Assembly: GCA_025149285.1 (NCBI GenBank) | Contig: CP102274.1 | Span: 2,247,501-2,311,500 of the forward strand | Direction: 5' to 3' | DNA from: Hungatella hathewayi | GTDB taxonomy: Bacteria; Bacillota; Clostridia; Lachnospirales; Lachnospiraceae | DNA: 64,000 bases | Shown: one piece after another, positions 9,251 through 17,404 of the stretch | How positions within the stretch are numbered: the stretch's first letter is position 1 | Layout of the letters: the number at the start of each line of letters is the position of its first letter | Program-made: the position numbers and the translations under genes | Notes under the pieces: generated by a model | The model's input: only the letters and a program-made list of their open reading frames with translations | Told to the model about the DNA's origin: nothing | The model's database searches: none

Positions 9251-9742
9251 CTATAATACCAGGTCCTGTAAACCCGTGATTTTACAGCCTTTCTGTTCGT
9301 AATAGCGTATCATTTCGTCAATCTTTCTCTTATCATAGCTGGTAATGCAGTCGGACAGGACATAGACTCCGTAATTTGCTTTGCATAAGTTGTAGCACGT
9401 CGACTTAACGCAGGCGGCTGCATCTGCTCCTGCTATGTAGAATTCACACAGTTCATTTGTTCGGATAAAGTCTGTAAATTCTTCACAGCTCAATGCGTTC
9501 CCTTTATATTTTGTAAAAATATTTTTAGACACCACGTTCAGATCTGATGCCAATTCTGCCCCATAGGTATTGGGCTTAAAGGTTCTCGTGCCCGCTGATA
9601 AATTCTCATGCCTTATATAAACAACGGGAATCGTATGACTGACTGCCCAGTCAATCGCCTGATTGATATTGCCGATGATGTCCTTGTAATTCTTTGTAAT
9701 ATCATTTTGAATGTCAATAATTACCAAAGCTTTTTTCTGCAT
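9251..9742 (-). CDS. Isochorismatase-like cysteine hydrolase
   Basis: A 163-residue single-domain protein of the isochorismatase/nicotinamidase superfamily. The expected catalytic triad can be placed: Asp10 in VIIDIQND, Lys78 in FTKYKGNAL and Cys111 in GADAAACVKST, with the cis-peptide region just before the Cys. Members hydrolyse nicotinamide, isochorismate, N-carbamoyl amides or similar. Start ATG 9740-9742 has AGGAGG upstream on the minus strand. It is divergent from a YafY-type regulator at 9862, which suggests that regulator once controlled it. The substrate is unknown. Confidence 0.87.
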   Translation of the reverse strand: MQKKALVIIDIQNDITKNYKDIIGNINQAIDWAVSHTIPVVYIRHENLSAGTRTFKPNTYGAELASDLNVVSKNIFTKYKGNALSCEEFTDFIRTNELCEFYIAGADAAACVKSTCYNLCKANYGVYVLSDCITSYDKRKIDEMIRYYEQKGCKITGLQDLVL

Positions 9743-9861
9743 TGTGTGTCCTCCTGACAGGTAGATTATTTAGCTGCTTTTCTATTATAACCGGCAATTG
9801 TTGACAACAGTGTGGCAGCAATCTATCATGATAAAAATAAATTTTGGAAGGCGGACAGTTG

Positions 9862-10619
9862 ATGAAGATAGACAGGCTTGTCAGCATTATTATGGTACTC
9901 CTTGACAAAAAGCGTGTGGGCGCACAGGAGTTAGCCGATATGTTTGAAGTTTCACCCCGCACAATTTACCGCGACATAGATGCGATCAACATGGCAGGGA
10001 TTCCTGTCCGGGGGGCATCGGGAGTGGGCGGCGGCTTTGAGATCATGGAAAATTACAAGATTGACAGAAATGTGTTCTCGGCAGCCGATCTTTCGGCTAT
10101 TCTGATGGGGCTTTCCAGTCTTTCCAATATGATACAGGGAGAGGAACTGATAAATGCCCTTGCAAAAGTAAAGAGTTTTATTCCTGCTGACAGGGCAAAG
10201 GATATTGAATTGAAGTCTAATCAGATAGCCGTCGATTTGACTCCCTGGATGGGCAGCAGGAATACACAGCCTTATCTGGAAATGATCAAAACAGCTTTAC
10301 AGGAGAGCAGGCTTCTTTCCTTTGAATATGAAGACCGCCACGGAAATAAAACCACACGGACCGCAGAACCGTATCAGCTTGTATTGAAAGGCAGTCACTG
10401 GTATTGGCAGGGGTACTGGATTACTGCACGGATGAACAGATTTTTCCGGATGGCGATGAGCATTACATTGTCAGCTTTCCTTTCATTGAGAACGATTATT
10501 ACTACAATATTCTTTTCAGTTTTGGCGATAAATGCGAGTGTCTGGAGCCGTTACACATCCGCACGGAGATGAGGCGCCGAATACAGGATATCGCTGCCAT
10601 ATACGAGGGCGGAAAATAA
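9862..10619 (+). pseudogene. YafY-type HTH/WYL transcriptional regulator, broken by internal deletion and frameshift
   Basis: The frame from ATG 9862 (GGAAGGCGG 8 bases upstream) gives a normal HTH_11 domain (VGAQELADMFEVSPRTIYRD) and the first part of a WYL domain through EPYQLVLKGSHWYWQGY near residue 185. It then runs out of frame to a stop at 10572. A second frame from about 10404 to 10619 encodes the expected WYL-family C-terminus (VLDYCTDEQIF, HYIVSFPFIENDYYYNIL, FGDKCECLEPLHIRTEMRRRI). Intact relatives are about 300-315 residues, as I recall; here roughly 55-60 central residues are absent and the two parts are joined out of frame near 10400-10420. Regulator function is doubtful, and a sequencing or assembly error cannot be excluded. 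Confidence 0.8.
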
Positions 10620-10645
10620 TATGTCAGAAAAACGTGAAAATCCAC

Positions 10646-10676
10646 TTGACTATAGGGTTACCATATAGTTTATGCT
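10646..10676 (+). promoter_or_regulatory. MerR-type promoter/operator (19-bp spacer) of the ABC exporter operon
   Basis: TTGACT (10646-10651) and TATGCT (10671-10676) are separated by 19 bases instead of 17. The spacer holds the imperfect palindrome CTATAGGGTTACCATATAG (10650-10668), in which 8 of 9 arm pairs match apart from the centre and one internal pair. An elongated spacer containing a dyad is the known hallmark of promoters activated by MerR-family regulators. No merR-like gene lies in the window. Confidence 0.75.
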
Positions 10677-10731
10677 AGGAAGATGCGAGTAAATCGTTAA
10701 GACATTTTCATCAGGAGGAAACAGGTTTTAT

Positions 10732-12462
10732 ATGAAATTAATTATCCGCTACTTAAAAAACTACAAGAAAATGTTTCTGCTTAATGTAGTCTCCGTACTG
10801 GGCTTTGCGCTAGTGGAGCTGGGAATCCCGACGATTGTGGCACAGATGATCGACAACGGAGTAAGCCGGGGGAATCCGGCCTACATATGGAAGATGGGGC
10901 TGGTGATCGCCGCGATTTCGTTTGCCGGGGTGGCAGGCACTATTTTGCTGGGCTACTGCTGCGCGTATCTCTCGACTTCCGTGACCAGAGACATACGCAA
11001 CGACATATTTAAGAAAACCCAGGAATTCTCCCACAGTGAATTCCATGAGTTCGGCATTGCGTCCCTGATTACCAGAACGGGCAACGATGCATTTCAGATT
11101 CAGATGTTCATGAATATACTGCTGAGGACCGCTCTTATGACGCCGGTTATGATGATAGGAAGTATTTTTCTGGTTCTGAGGGCTTCACTCAGTCTTTCTG
11201 TCGTTATTCTGGCAACGATTCCGCTGATTGTGGGCGGAGTGATTCTGGTGGCGAGAATTTCGGAACCGATCAGCGAGCGCCAGCAGTCCTCTCTGGAAGA
11301 CATAAACCGGATTTCCAAGGAGAACTTAAGCGGTATCCGGGTAATTCGTGCGTTTACCAACGATGATTATGAGAAGCAGCGCTTTGACGGCGCCAATTCC
11401 AGCTATATGGGGAATTCCAAAAAACTGTTCAAGCTGATGTCCGTGACTCAGCCGGTTTTCTTTCTTTTGATGAATCTGGCCGGTATGGTGATCTACTGGA
11501 TTGCCAGTATCATGTTAAGTCAGGGAACCTTACAGATCGGGGAGCTGGTGGCATTTATGGACTACCTGTTCCATGTGATGTTCTCCATCATGCTGTTCTG
11601 TCTGGTCTTTATGATGTATCCGAAGGCTGCAGTCAGCGCCGGGCGTATTCAGAAAATATTTGACGCGGAGCCGTCGATTAAAAATCCTGAGACGAATGCC
11701 CAATCAGTGGAGCATATTGATGAAATAGTGTTTGACCATGTGGATTTCGTCTATCCGGATGGCGAGGAAGCGGTGCTTAAGGACGTATCATTCTCGGTGA
11801 AGAGGGGAGAGACAATCGCGTTTATCGGCAGTACCGGATCGGGAAAAAGTACGTTGATTAATCTGATTCCCAGGGCTTACGATGTCAGCGCGGGCCGCGT
11901 GCTGATGAATGGAAAAGACATCCGGACGTATGACTTGGAGAGTCTGCGGCGCGCCATTGGCGTTATCCCTCAGAAAGCAATGCTGTTTTCCGGGACCATT
12001 GCGGATAATCTGCGTTTCGGGAAAGAGGATGCCACGATGGAGGACCTGGTTCAGGCGGCAAAGACTGCGCAGGCATACGATTTTATCATGGAAAAGGGCG
12101 GGTTTGACGAGCAGATTACGGAGAGTGCAACCAACGTTTCCGGCGGCCAGCGCCAGCGTCTGTCCATTGCGAGGGCGCTGATCAGAAAACCGGATGTCTA
12201 TGTGTTTGACGATTCGTTTTCAGCCCTGGATTTTAAGACGGATGCGAAGCTGCGCCGTATGCTGAAGAAAGAGACGGGGAATGCCATCGTGATGGTAGTG
12301 GCACAGCGTATTTCCAGTATTATGGATGCCGATCAGATCATTGTTTTGAATGAAGGAAGTATCGTGGGAATAGGAACCCATAAGGAACTGCTGAACAACT
12401 GCCGCATTTACCGTGAGATTGCATTATCCCAGTTAAGTGAGGAGGAATTATCCCGTGCGTAA
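10732..12462 (+). CDS. ABC exporter half-transporter, subunit 1 (degenerate-site Walker B)
   Basis: A 576-residue type IV ABC exporter half: six membrane helices in residues 1-310, then a nucleotide-binding domain. Walker A GSTGSGKST is near residues 365-373, signature VSGGQRQR near 473, and Walker B VFDDSFSALD near 490. The catalytic Glu after Walker B is Asp, so this subunit's own ATP site is of the non-canonical type. Start ATG 10732 has CAGGAGGAAA upstream. The next gene overlaps it by 8 bases, so the two form a heterodimer of the BmrCD/TM287-288 kind. Likely role: export of drugs, peptides or lipids. Control by a MerR-type activator is suggested by the promoter at 10646-10676. Confidence 0.92.
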   Translation: MKLIIRYLKNYKKMFLLNVVSVLGFALVELGIPTIVAQMIDNGVSRGNPAYIWKMGLVIAAISFAGVAGTILLGYCCAYLSTSVTRDIRNDIFKKTQEFSHSEFHEFGIASLITRTGNDAFQIQMFMNILLRTALMTPVMMIGSIFLVLRASLSLSVVILATIPLIVGGVILVARISEPISERQQSSLEDINRISKENLSGIRVIRAFTNDDYEKQRFDGANSSYMGNSKKLFKLMSVTQPVFFLLMNLAGMVIYWIASIMLSQGTLQIGELVAFMDYLFHVMFSIMLFCLVFMMYPKAAVSAGRIQKIFDAEPSIKNPETNAQSVEHIDEIVFDHVDFVYPDGEEAVLKDVSFSVKRGETIAFIGSTGSGKSTLINLIPRAYDVSAGRVLMNGKDIRTYDLESLRRAIGVIPQKAMLFSGTIADNLRFGKEDATMEDLVQAAKTAQAYDFIMEKGGFDEQITESATNVSGGQRQRLSIARALIRKPDVYVFDDSFSALDFKTDAKLRRMLKKETGNAIVMVVAQRISSIMDADQIIVLNEGSIVGIGTHKELLNNCRIYREIALSQLSEEELSRA

Positions 12463-14248
12463 AAAAATAAAAGACATTGGAAGGATGCTGGGGAAACTGA
12501 AACCGTTTCTGGCGCCTTACAGTTTTCAGCTTTTTGTTTCAGTTTTTATGATTGTGATAAGTATTGCAGCGATTACGGCCGCTCCGCGGATCGAAGGAAT
12601 GATTACCAGCCGGCTGGCCGCGGACGTGGCAGGGCTGGCCTCCGGTGCGGCGGGCGCCCGCATTCATTTTGAGGTGATCCGCAATATTCTGCTGGTACTT
12701 CTGTCTATCTATCTGATCAAGACGGTTTCCCAGATCGTGGGTGCATTCTGTCTGACTAATTCGATTCAGAATGCCATGCATGATTTGCGGAATGAGGTTC
12801 AGAATAAGATCCGCCGCCTGCCTGTCCGGTATTTTGATACCAACAGCTTCGGCGATGTCTTAAGCCGGGTCACCAACGATGTGGAGGCGGTCTCCAATGC
12901 GCTCCAGCAGAGCTTTTCCCAGGTGATCAGCGGAATCCTTACTCTGGTTCTGGCTCTCTGGATGATGTTTTCCATCAATCGGGTGATGGCCTGTATCGCA
13001 TGTTTGATCATTCCTGTGGGAGCCCTTATTACCCGCGGCATCGTAAAGATCAGCCAGAGCCAGTTTAAGGCCCAGCAGGACTCTCTCGGAGATATGAACG
13101 GAGCGATTACGGAGCTGTACACCGGCTACAATGAGATTCTGCTGTTTGGGCAGCAGGAGCAGTCCAGGAGACAGTTTGAGACGGTCAATGACAGCCTGCA
13201 GAAACATGCCTTTAAGGCACAGTTCCTCTCGTCACTTATGAGCCCCCTGATCTCCCTGACCACGTATCTGAGCATTGGGATCATTGCGGTGATCGGCTGT
13301 TTTGCCATACTGGCCGGTACGCTGTCAGTAGGTAATCTGCAGGCGTTCATCCGATATATCTGGCAGGTCAATGATCCGCTGACCCAGGTATCCCAGCTGT
13401 CCGCCCAGATACAGGCTGCATTTGCAGGCCTTAAGCGTATTTTCGAAATCCTGGATGAACCGGAGGAAACAGAATCTGCTCCCGCAGGCCTTCTTCCGGG
13501 GCCTGCAAAGGGCGAGGTTACCTTCGAACACGTCAGCTTCTCCTATGGGGACACACCGGTCATCCGGGACTTCAATGTTACGGTTAAAAGTGGCCAGATG
13601 GTGGCCATCGTAGGCCCTACGGGGGCGGGAAAGACTACGCTGATCAATCTGCTGCTTCGGTTCTATGATGTAAACAGCGGACGGATTCTCGTCGATGGTG
13701 TGGATATCCGCGATATGAACCGGGAAGATCTGCGGTCCATGTTCGGTATGGTACTTCAGGATACCTGGCTGTTCTCCGGAACGATTTTTGATAACATCCG
13801 TTACGGTAATCTGTCGGCCAGAAAAGATGAGGTGATCGATGCCGCGAAGATGGCCAATGTTCATCATTTTATCCGTACTCTGCCTCAGGGCTATAACATG
13901 GTGATTAACGAGGAGGGAAGCAACATTTCCCAGGGCGAGAAGCAGCTTCTGACGATTGCCAGGGCTATTTTAAAGAATCCGCAGATTATGATTCTGGATG
14001 AAGCCACTTCCTCGGTGGATACCCGTCTGGAGAAGATGCTGCAGAGCGCCATGTATACAGTTTTAAAAGACCGGACCAGTTTCGTCATCGCCCACCGGCT
14101 TTCTACTATTAAAAACGCGGATTTAATTCTCGTTCTCAGAGATGGGGATATCGCGGAGATGGGGAACCATGAAAGCCTGATGGCACAGAACGGTTTCTAC
14201 AGCCAGCTCTACAATTCCCAGTTTGCGTGGGGCGCGGAGGAAGCATAG
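12455..14248 (+). CDS. ABC exporter half-transporter, subunit 2 (canonical Walker B)
   Basis: About 597 residues. Start GTG 12455 is chosen because GGAGG lies at about 12440-12445; the frame is also open from GTG 12437. Six membrane helices precede a nucleotide-binding domain with Walker A GPTGAGKTT near residue 386, signature SQGEKQ near 490 (instead of SGGQ) and a complete Walker B LDEATSSVD near 512. The altered signature pairs with the Asp-type Walker B of subunit 1, so the heterodimer has one degenerate and one consensus ATP site, as known for heterodimeric ABC exporters. Overlap with the previous gene implies translational coupling. Confidence 0.92.
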   Translation: MRKKIKDIGRMLGKLKPFLAPYSFQLFVSVFMIVISIAAITAAPRIEGMITSRLAADVAGLASGAAGARIHFEVIRNILLVLLSIYLIKTVSQIVGAFCLTNSIQNAMHDLRNEVQNKIRRLPVRYFDTNSFGDVLSRVTNDVEAVSNALQQSFSQVISGILTLVLALWMMFSINRVMACIACLIIPVGALITRGIVKISQSQFKAQQDSLGDMNGAITELYTGYNEILLFGQQEQSRRQFETVNDSLQKHAFKAQFLSSLMSPLISLTTYLSIGIIAVIGCFAILAGTLSVGNLQAFIRYIWQVNDPLTQVSQLSAQIQAAFAGLKRIFEILDEPEETESAPAGLLPGPAKGEVTFEHVSFSYGDTPVIRDFNVTVKSGQMVAIVGPTGAGKTTLINLLLRFYDVNSGRILVDGVDIRDMNREDLRSMFGMVLQDTWLFSGTIFDNIRYGNLSARKDEVIDAAKMANVHHFIRTLPQGYNMVINEEGSNISQGEKQLLTIARAILKNPQIMILDEATSSVDTRLEKMLQSAMYTVLKDRTSFVIAHRLSTIKNADLILVLRDGDIAEMGNHESLMAQNGFYSQLYNSQFAWGAEEA

Positions 14249-14269
14249 AAGGAATACTGCAAAAACTTC

Positions 14270-14300
14270 TTGACTTAAAGTCCACTTCAACAAGTATAAT
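14270..14300 (+). promoter_or_regulatory. MerR-type promoter/operator (19-bp spacer) of the aldo/keto reductase gene
   Basis: TTGACT (14270-14275) and TATAAT (14295-14300) with a 19-base spacer. TTAAAGTCCACTTCAA overlaps the -35 and spacer as a dyad with a single arm mismatch. The layout and the TTAAAGT..ACTT arms recall AdhR/NmlR-type MerR operators that control aldehyde or electrophile response genes (family knowledge from memory). A hairpin TTCTGAGGGG/CCCCTCTGAA lies in the leader at about 14329-14352. Confidence 0.75.
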
Positions 14301-14428
14301 AAAAAGGTGGCTGCGGCTTATGCGAAGAATTCTGAGGGGAAATCCCCTCTGAAACGTCAGAAAGAAGAGCATGCCATGAGCAGAACCTTATATGTGGAAG
14401 GGGAAGAGAGAAAAGGAGAGTGCGGGAT

Positions 14429-15562
14429 ATGGTATACAAAGAGTTTCAGGATTTAAAGCTGTCTGCCCTCGGGATGGGGGCCATGCGCCTTCCGGTAACG
14501 GAAGGAGATGATTCCGTCATTGACGAGGCAGCCACTGCAGAAATGGTCGCATATGCGATGGAAAAGGGAATCAACTATTTTGATACTGCCTGGGGCTATC
14601 ACGGCGGACATTCCGAGGAAGTGATGGGAAGAGTACTCAGCAGGTATCCAAGGGAGAGTTTTTATCTGGCGACGAAATTTCCGGGATACGACCTTTCCAA
14701 TATGGATCAGGTGGAGGCGATTTTTGAGAAGCAGCTTGAGAAATGTGGTGTGGAATACTTTGATTTTTACCTGTTCCACAACGTATGTGAGATGAATATA
14801 GATGCATACCTGGACGAAAAATATGGAATTTTTCAGTATCTGTTAAAACAGAAGGAGGCGGGGAGAATTCGTCATCTGGGATTTTCGGCACACGGAAGCT
14901 GCGAGGTGATGAAGCGTTTTCTGGAGGCATACGGCAGTGAGATGGAATTCTGCCAGATTCAGCTCAATTATCTGGACTGGTCCTTCCAGAGCGCGGAGGC
15001 TAAAATGGAACTGCTGCGCAGCTGCGGTCTGCCTGTCTGGGTTATGGAACCGCTGCGCGGCGGAAAGCTGGCGGTTTTGTCCGGCGAAGCGATGGAGAGA
15101 CTGAATCAATTCCGCCCTGAAGAAAAGGCGCCGGCGTGGGCATTCCGATTCCTGCAGTCTGTTCCGGGAGTCACGATGATTCTTTCGGGCATGTCCGATT
15201 TCAGACAGCTTCAGGAAAACATACATACTTTTGAAGAGGATAAGCCGCTTCAAAAAGAGGAGATGGACACAGTTCTGGCAATTGCCGATGAGATGCTTAA
15301 AAAGTCTGCTCTGCCGTGTACGGCCTGCCGCTACTGTGTAAGCCACTGCCCGAAGCAGCTGGATATTCCGGCATTACTGGAGCTGTACAATGAGCATTGC
15401 TTTACCGGCGGCGGTTTTCTTGCTCCGATGGCGTTAATGGCGGTGCCGGAGGATAAACATCCCGACGCCTGTATTGGCTGCCGCAGCTGTGAGGCTGTAT
15501 GTCCGCAGCAGATTAAGATATCAGAGGCTATGGCGGATTTTGCCGCGAAGCTGAATTCCTGA
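14429..15562 (+). CDS. Aldo/keto reductase with C-terminal 2x[4Fe-4S] ferredoxin-like domain
   Basis: A 377-residue protein. Residues 1-280 form the aldo/keto reductase barrel: INYFDTAWGYHGG places the catalytic Asp/Tyr region, ATKFPGY the Lys and FYLFHNV the His. The C-terminus has two four-cysteine clusters, CTACRYCVSHCP near residue 297 and CIGCRSCEAVCP near 348, which should bind two [4Fe-4S] clusters and pass electrons to the barrel. This architecture is common in anaerobic clostridia. ATG 14429 is preferred over GTG 14420 because AAAAGGAGA sits at 14411-14419. The upstream MerR-type promoter suggests induction by an aldehyde or electrophile. Substrate not known. Confidence 0.92.
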   Translation: MVYKEFQDLKLSALGMGAMRLPVTEGDDSVIDEAATAEMVAYAMEKGINYFDTAWGYHGGHSEEVMGRVLSRYPRESFYLATKFPGYDLSNMDQVEAIFEKQLEKCGVEYFDFYLFHNVCEMNIDAYLDEKYGIFQYLLKQKEAGRIRHLGFSAHGSCEVMKRFLEAYGSEMEFCQIQLNYLDWSFQSAEAKMELLRSCGLPVWVMEPLRGGKLAVLSGEAMERLNQFRPEEKAPAWAFRFLQSVPGVTMILSGMSDFRQLQENIHTFEEDKPLQKEEMDTVLAIADEMLKKSALPCTACRYCVSHCPKQLDIPALLELYNEHCFTGGGFLAPMALMAVPEDKHPDACIGCRSCEAVCPQQIKISEAMADFAAKLNS

Positions 15563-15576
15563 TTTCGAATATGAAA

Positions 15577-15617
15577 ACAGAAGGTCTGCACGGTCCATGC
15601 AGGCCTTCTGTTGTTTA
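15577..15617 (+). terminator. Rho-independent terminator after the aldo/keto reductase
   Basis: A 14-bp stem (ACAGAAGGTCTGCA / TGCAGGCCTTCTGT, one wobble pair) with a 7-base loop, followed by TGTTT. Confidence 0.88.
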
Positions 15618-15677
15618 GAAAAGAAAGTTTTAAGCTGATATTATAGGCTGGCCTTTTCCAAAAGTCAAACTCCTGAG

Positions 15678-15706
15678 TTGATTTCCTGTTACTGTAATGG
15701 TATAAT
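15678..15706 (+). promoter_or_regulatory. Sigma-A promoter of the c-di-GMP gene pair
   Basis: TTGATT (15678-15683), 17 bases, TATAAT (15701-15706). It implies a 5' leader of about 130 bases before the GTG at 15843. The leader (15714-15842) is AT-rich with a possible GGGG/CCCC hairpin near 15798-15816. I could not match it to a c-di-GMP-I or -II riboswitch. Confidence 0.7.
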
Positions 15707-15842
15707 TAAACAACGTATGAGTTTTTTTGAATGCTTAATATATGGCATACGGTCCCAGTTTTTGCCATAAATATCCGGTATATGTACCAAGTTGTCAGGG
15801 GAATGCAAAACCCCCTTTTCGCAGGAGAAAGGAGGCGGAACA

Positions 15843-17396
15843 GTGACGAAATACAAAAATGGACGGGAAAAGCAGAATGAGATGACATATACCTATATGC
15901 CGGTTTTAAAAATCATCATTCTGCTGTGTATCCTGACAATCATAATTATGGCAGCAGGCGGTCTGGCTATCGCATTTCAGAGAATGAAGAAAGAAGCTGC
16001 CGCCGCCCATGAAAATGTTACGGCCCAGGTTTCCAACCGGGTGGAGGAATCATTGAAATTACTGGAATCCATGGCCATTCAGCCGGAGTTCTATGATCCG
16101 TCGGTCCCTCCTTTGGAGAAGGTGGCAAAACTGGACCGGATAACGGAAACTTACGGTTATATCATGATCTGTTTTGTGGATTCGGATATTAATGTCTATA
16201 CAATAGGAGAAGAGCCGGCCAGCCTTGCCAGCAGGGAGTATATGCAGCAGCTGTTTTCCACTGGCCAGCCGCAGATTACAGACAGTTTTGCAGCAGGGGC
16301 AGATGGGATAACTTTAAACTATACGGTAGCTTACCCCTTAAAACAGAACGGGGAAATCACAGGCTGTCTTTTCTGCGCCATTTATTTTGATGAAATCGTG
16401 AATATTTTAAAGGAGGCGTCCGGTTTCAGCGGTACCCAGGCCGTACTGATCGGTTCCAGAGGCCAGATTATGTCATCGACGAATAATCTGCAGTACGGGG
16501 AACCGTATCTGGATCATGTGCGTGAAGCGAAAAATCTGGGGATTACGACGGATCAGCTGGAAACCGAACTGTTAGCCAAGCGTCCAGGAGCATACTGGAG
16601 TATCAGACAGGGGCGCCTTTGCTATACGATTTACAGCAATGTGAAGAACACGAACTGGGATTTGCTGACGGTGATAGAATTTTGGGATGTCTATAAGACA
16701 CAGGTGCCGGCCTATCTGGTAATCAGTGTTTTTCTTCTGCTGCTGTGTGCGTTTGCTGTCAGACTGACGAAGCGGTTTGTGAACGAGCAGAAGCAGGCGG
16801 TTAATATGCTGGTGCACTCCATTGAGGAGCTGGAAGAAAAGATCTATCAGAATGAACGGCCTGACAATGTAGACTTTAAAGAAATTATCCGGCTGACCAG
16901 CAATGGGCTGTCTGATGGTCTGACAGGCGTAGTCACGCGGTCTGTATTTTTCAAACAGGCGGAAGCACAGTTAGATAAGGTGCCGGAGGAACGGCTCGTT
17001 GCCCTGTGCTTTGTGGATCTTGATAATTTAAAGAAACTGAACGATACGCATGGCCATGCGGTGGGAGATACGGCGCTCAAAAGCATCGGTTATATTCTCA
17101 GGGAATATGAGAAGAAGTATGACGGCGTTGTGGGACGGTACGGAGGAGATGAGTTTGTACTGCTGCTTACTGATATCGACGATGAGAAGGAACTGAAACG
17201 GGTTATGGAATCTCTTGTGCTAAGGCTTCATTCCGATATCGGTACAGGCGGAATTCCGCTGCCGATACAGTGCAGTGTCGGAGTTGCGGTAAGACAGTCG
17301 GGAGAGAAGCTGGATGAAATGATCGCCCACGCAGACGAAGCCCTGTATTTTGTGAAGCAGAATGGTAAGGGATATTATAAAATTTATCAGGATTGA
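15843..17396 (+). CDS. Membrane diguanylate cyclase with extracellular Cache-like sensor
   Basis: About 517 residues. GTG 15843 is preferred over TTG 15792 because AAAGGAGGCGG lies 5-15 bases upstream. Membrane segments at about residues 19-42 and 287-308 flank an extracytoplasmic domain of about 245 residues that resembles dCache ligand-binding domains. The cytoplasmic GGDEF domain spans about 355-515, with GLTGVVTR near 358 and an intact RYGGDEF near 431-437, so it should make c-di-GMP from two GTP. The I-site Arg-x-x-Asp expected five residues before GGDEF is absent (KYDG there), so product inhibition through that site is unlikely. The next gene begins 8 bases later and encodes an EAL protein. 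Confidence 0.92.
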   Translation: MTKYKNGREKQNEMTYTYMPVLKIIILLCILTIIIMAAGGLAIAFQRMKKEAAAAHENVTAQVSNRVEESLKLLESMAIQPEFYDPSVPPLEKVAKLDRITETYGYIMICFVDSDINVYTIGEEPASLASREYMQQLFSTGQPQITDSFAAGADGITLNYTVAYPLKQNGEITGCLFCAIYFDEIVNILKEASGFSGTQAVLIGSRGQIMSSTNNLQYGEPYLDHVREAKNLGITTDQLETELLAKRPGAYWSIRQGRLCYTIYSNVKNTNWDLLTVIEFWDVYKTQVPAYLVISVFLLLLCAFAVRLTKRFVNEQKQAVNMLVHSIEELEEKIYQNERPDNVDFKEIIRLTSNGLSDGLTGVVTRSVFFKQAEAQLDKVPEERLVALCFVDLDNLKKLNDTHGHAVGDTALKSIGYILREYEKKYDGVVGRYGGDEFVLLLTDIDDEKELKRVMESLVLRLHSDIGTGGIPLPIQCSVGVAVRQSGEKLDEMIAHADEALYFVKQNGKGYYKIYQD

Positions 17397-17404
17397 GGGA
17401 GCAG

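Noticed and set aside
15707..15842. c-di-GMP riboswitch before the cyclase gene
   Set aside because: None of the conserved blocks of class I or class II could be found; kept only as an unexplained leader.
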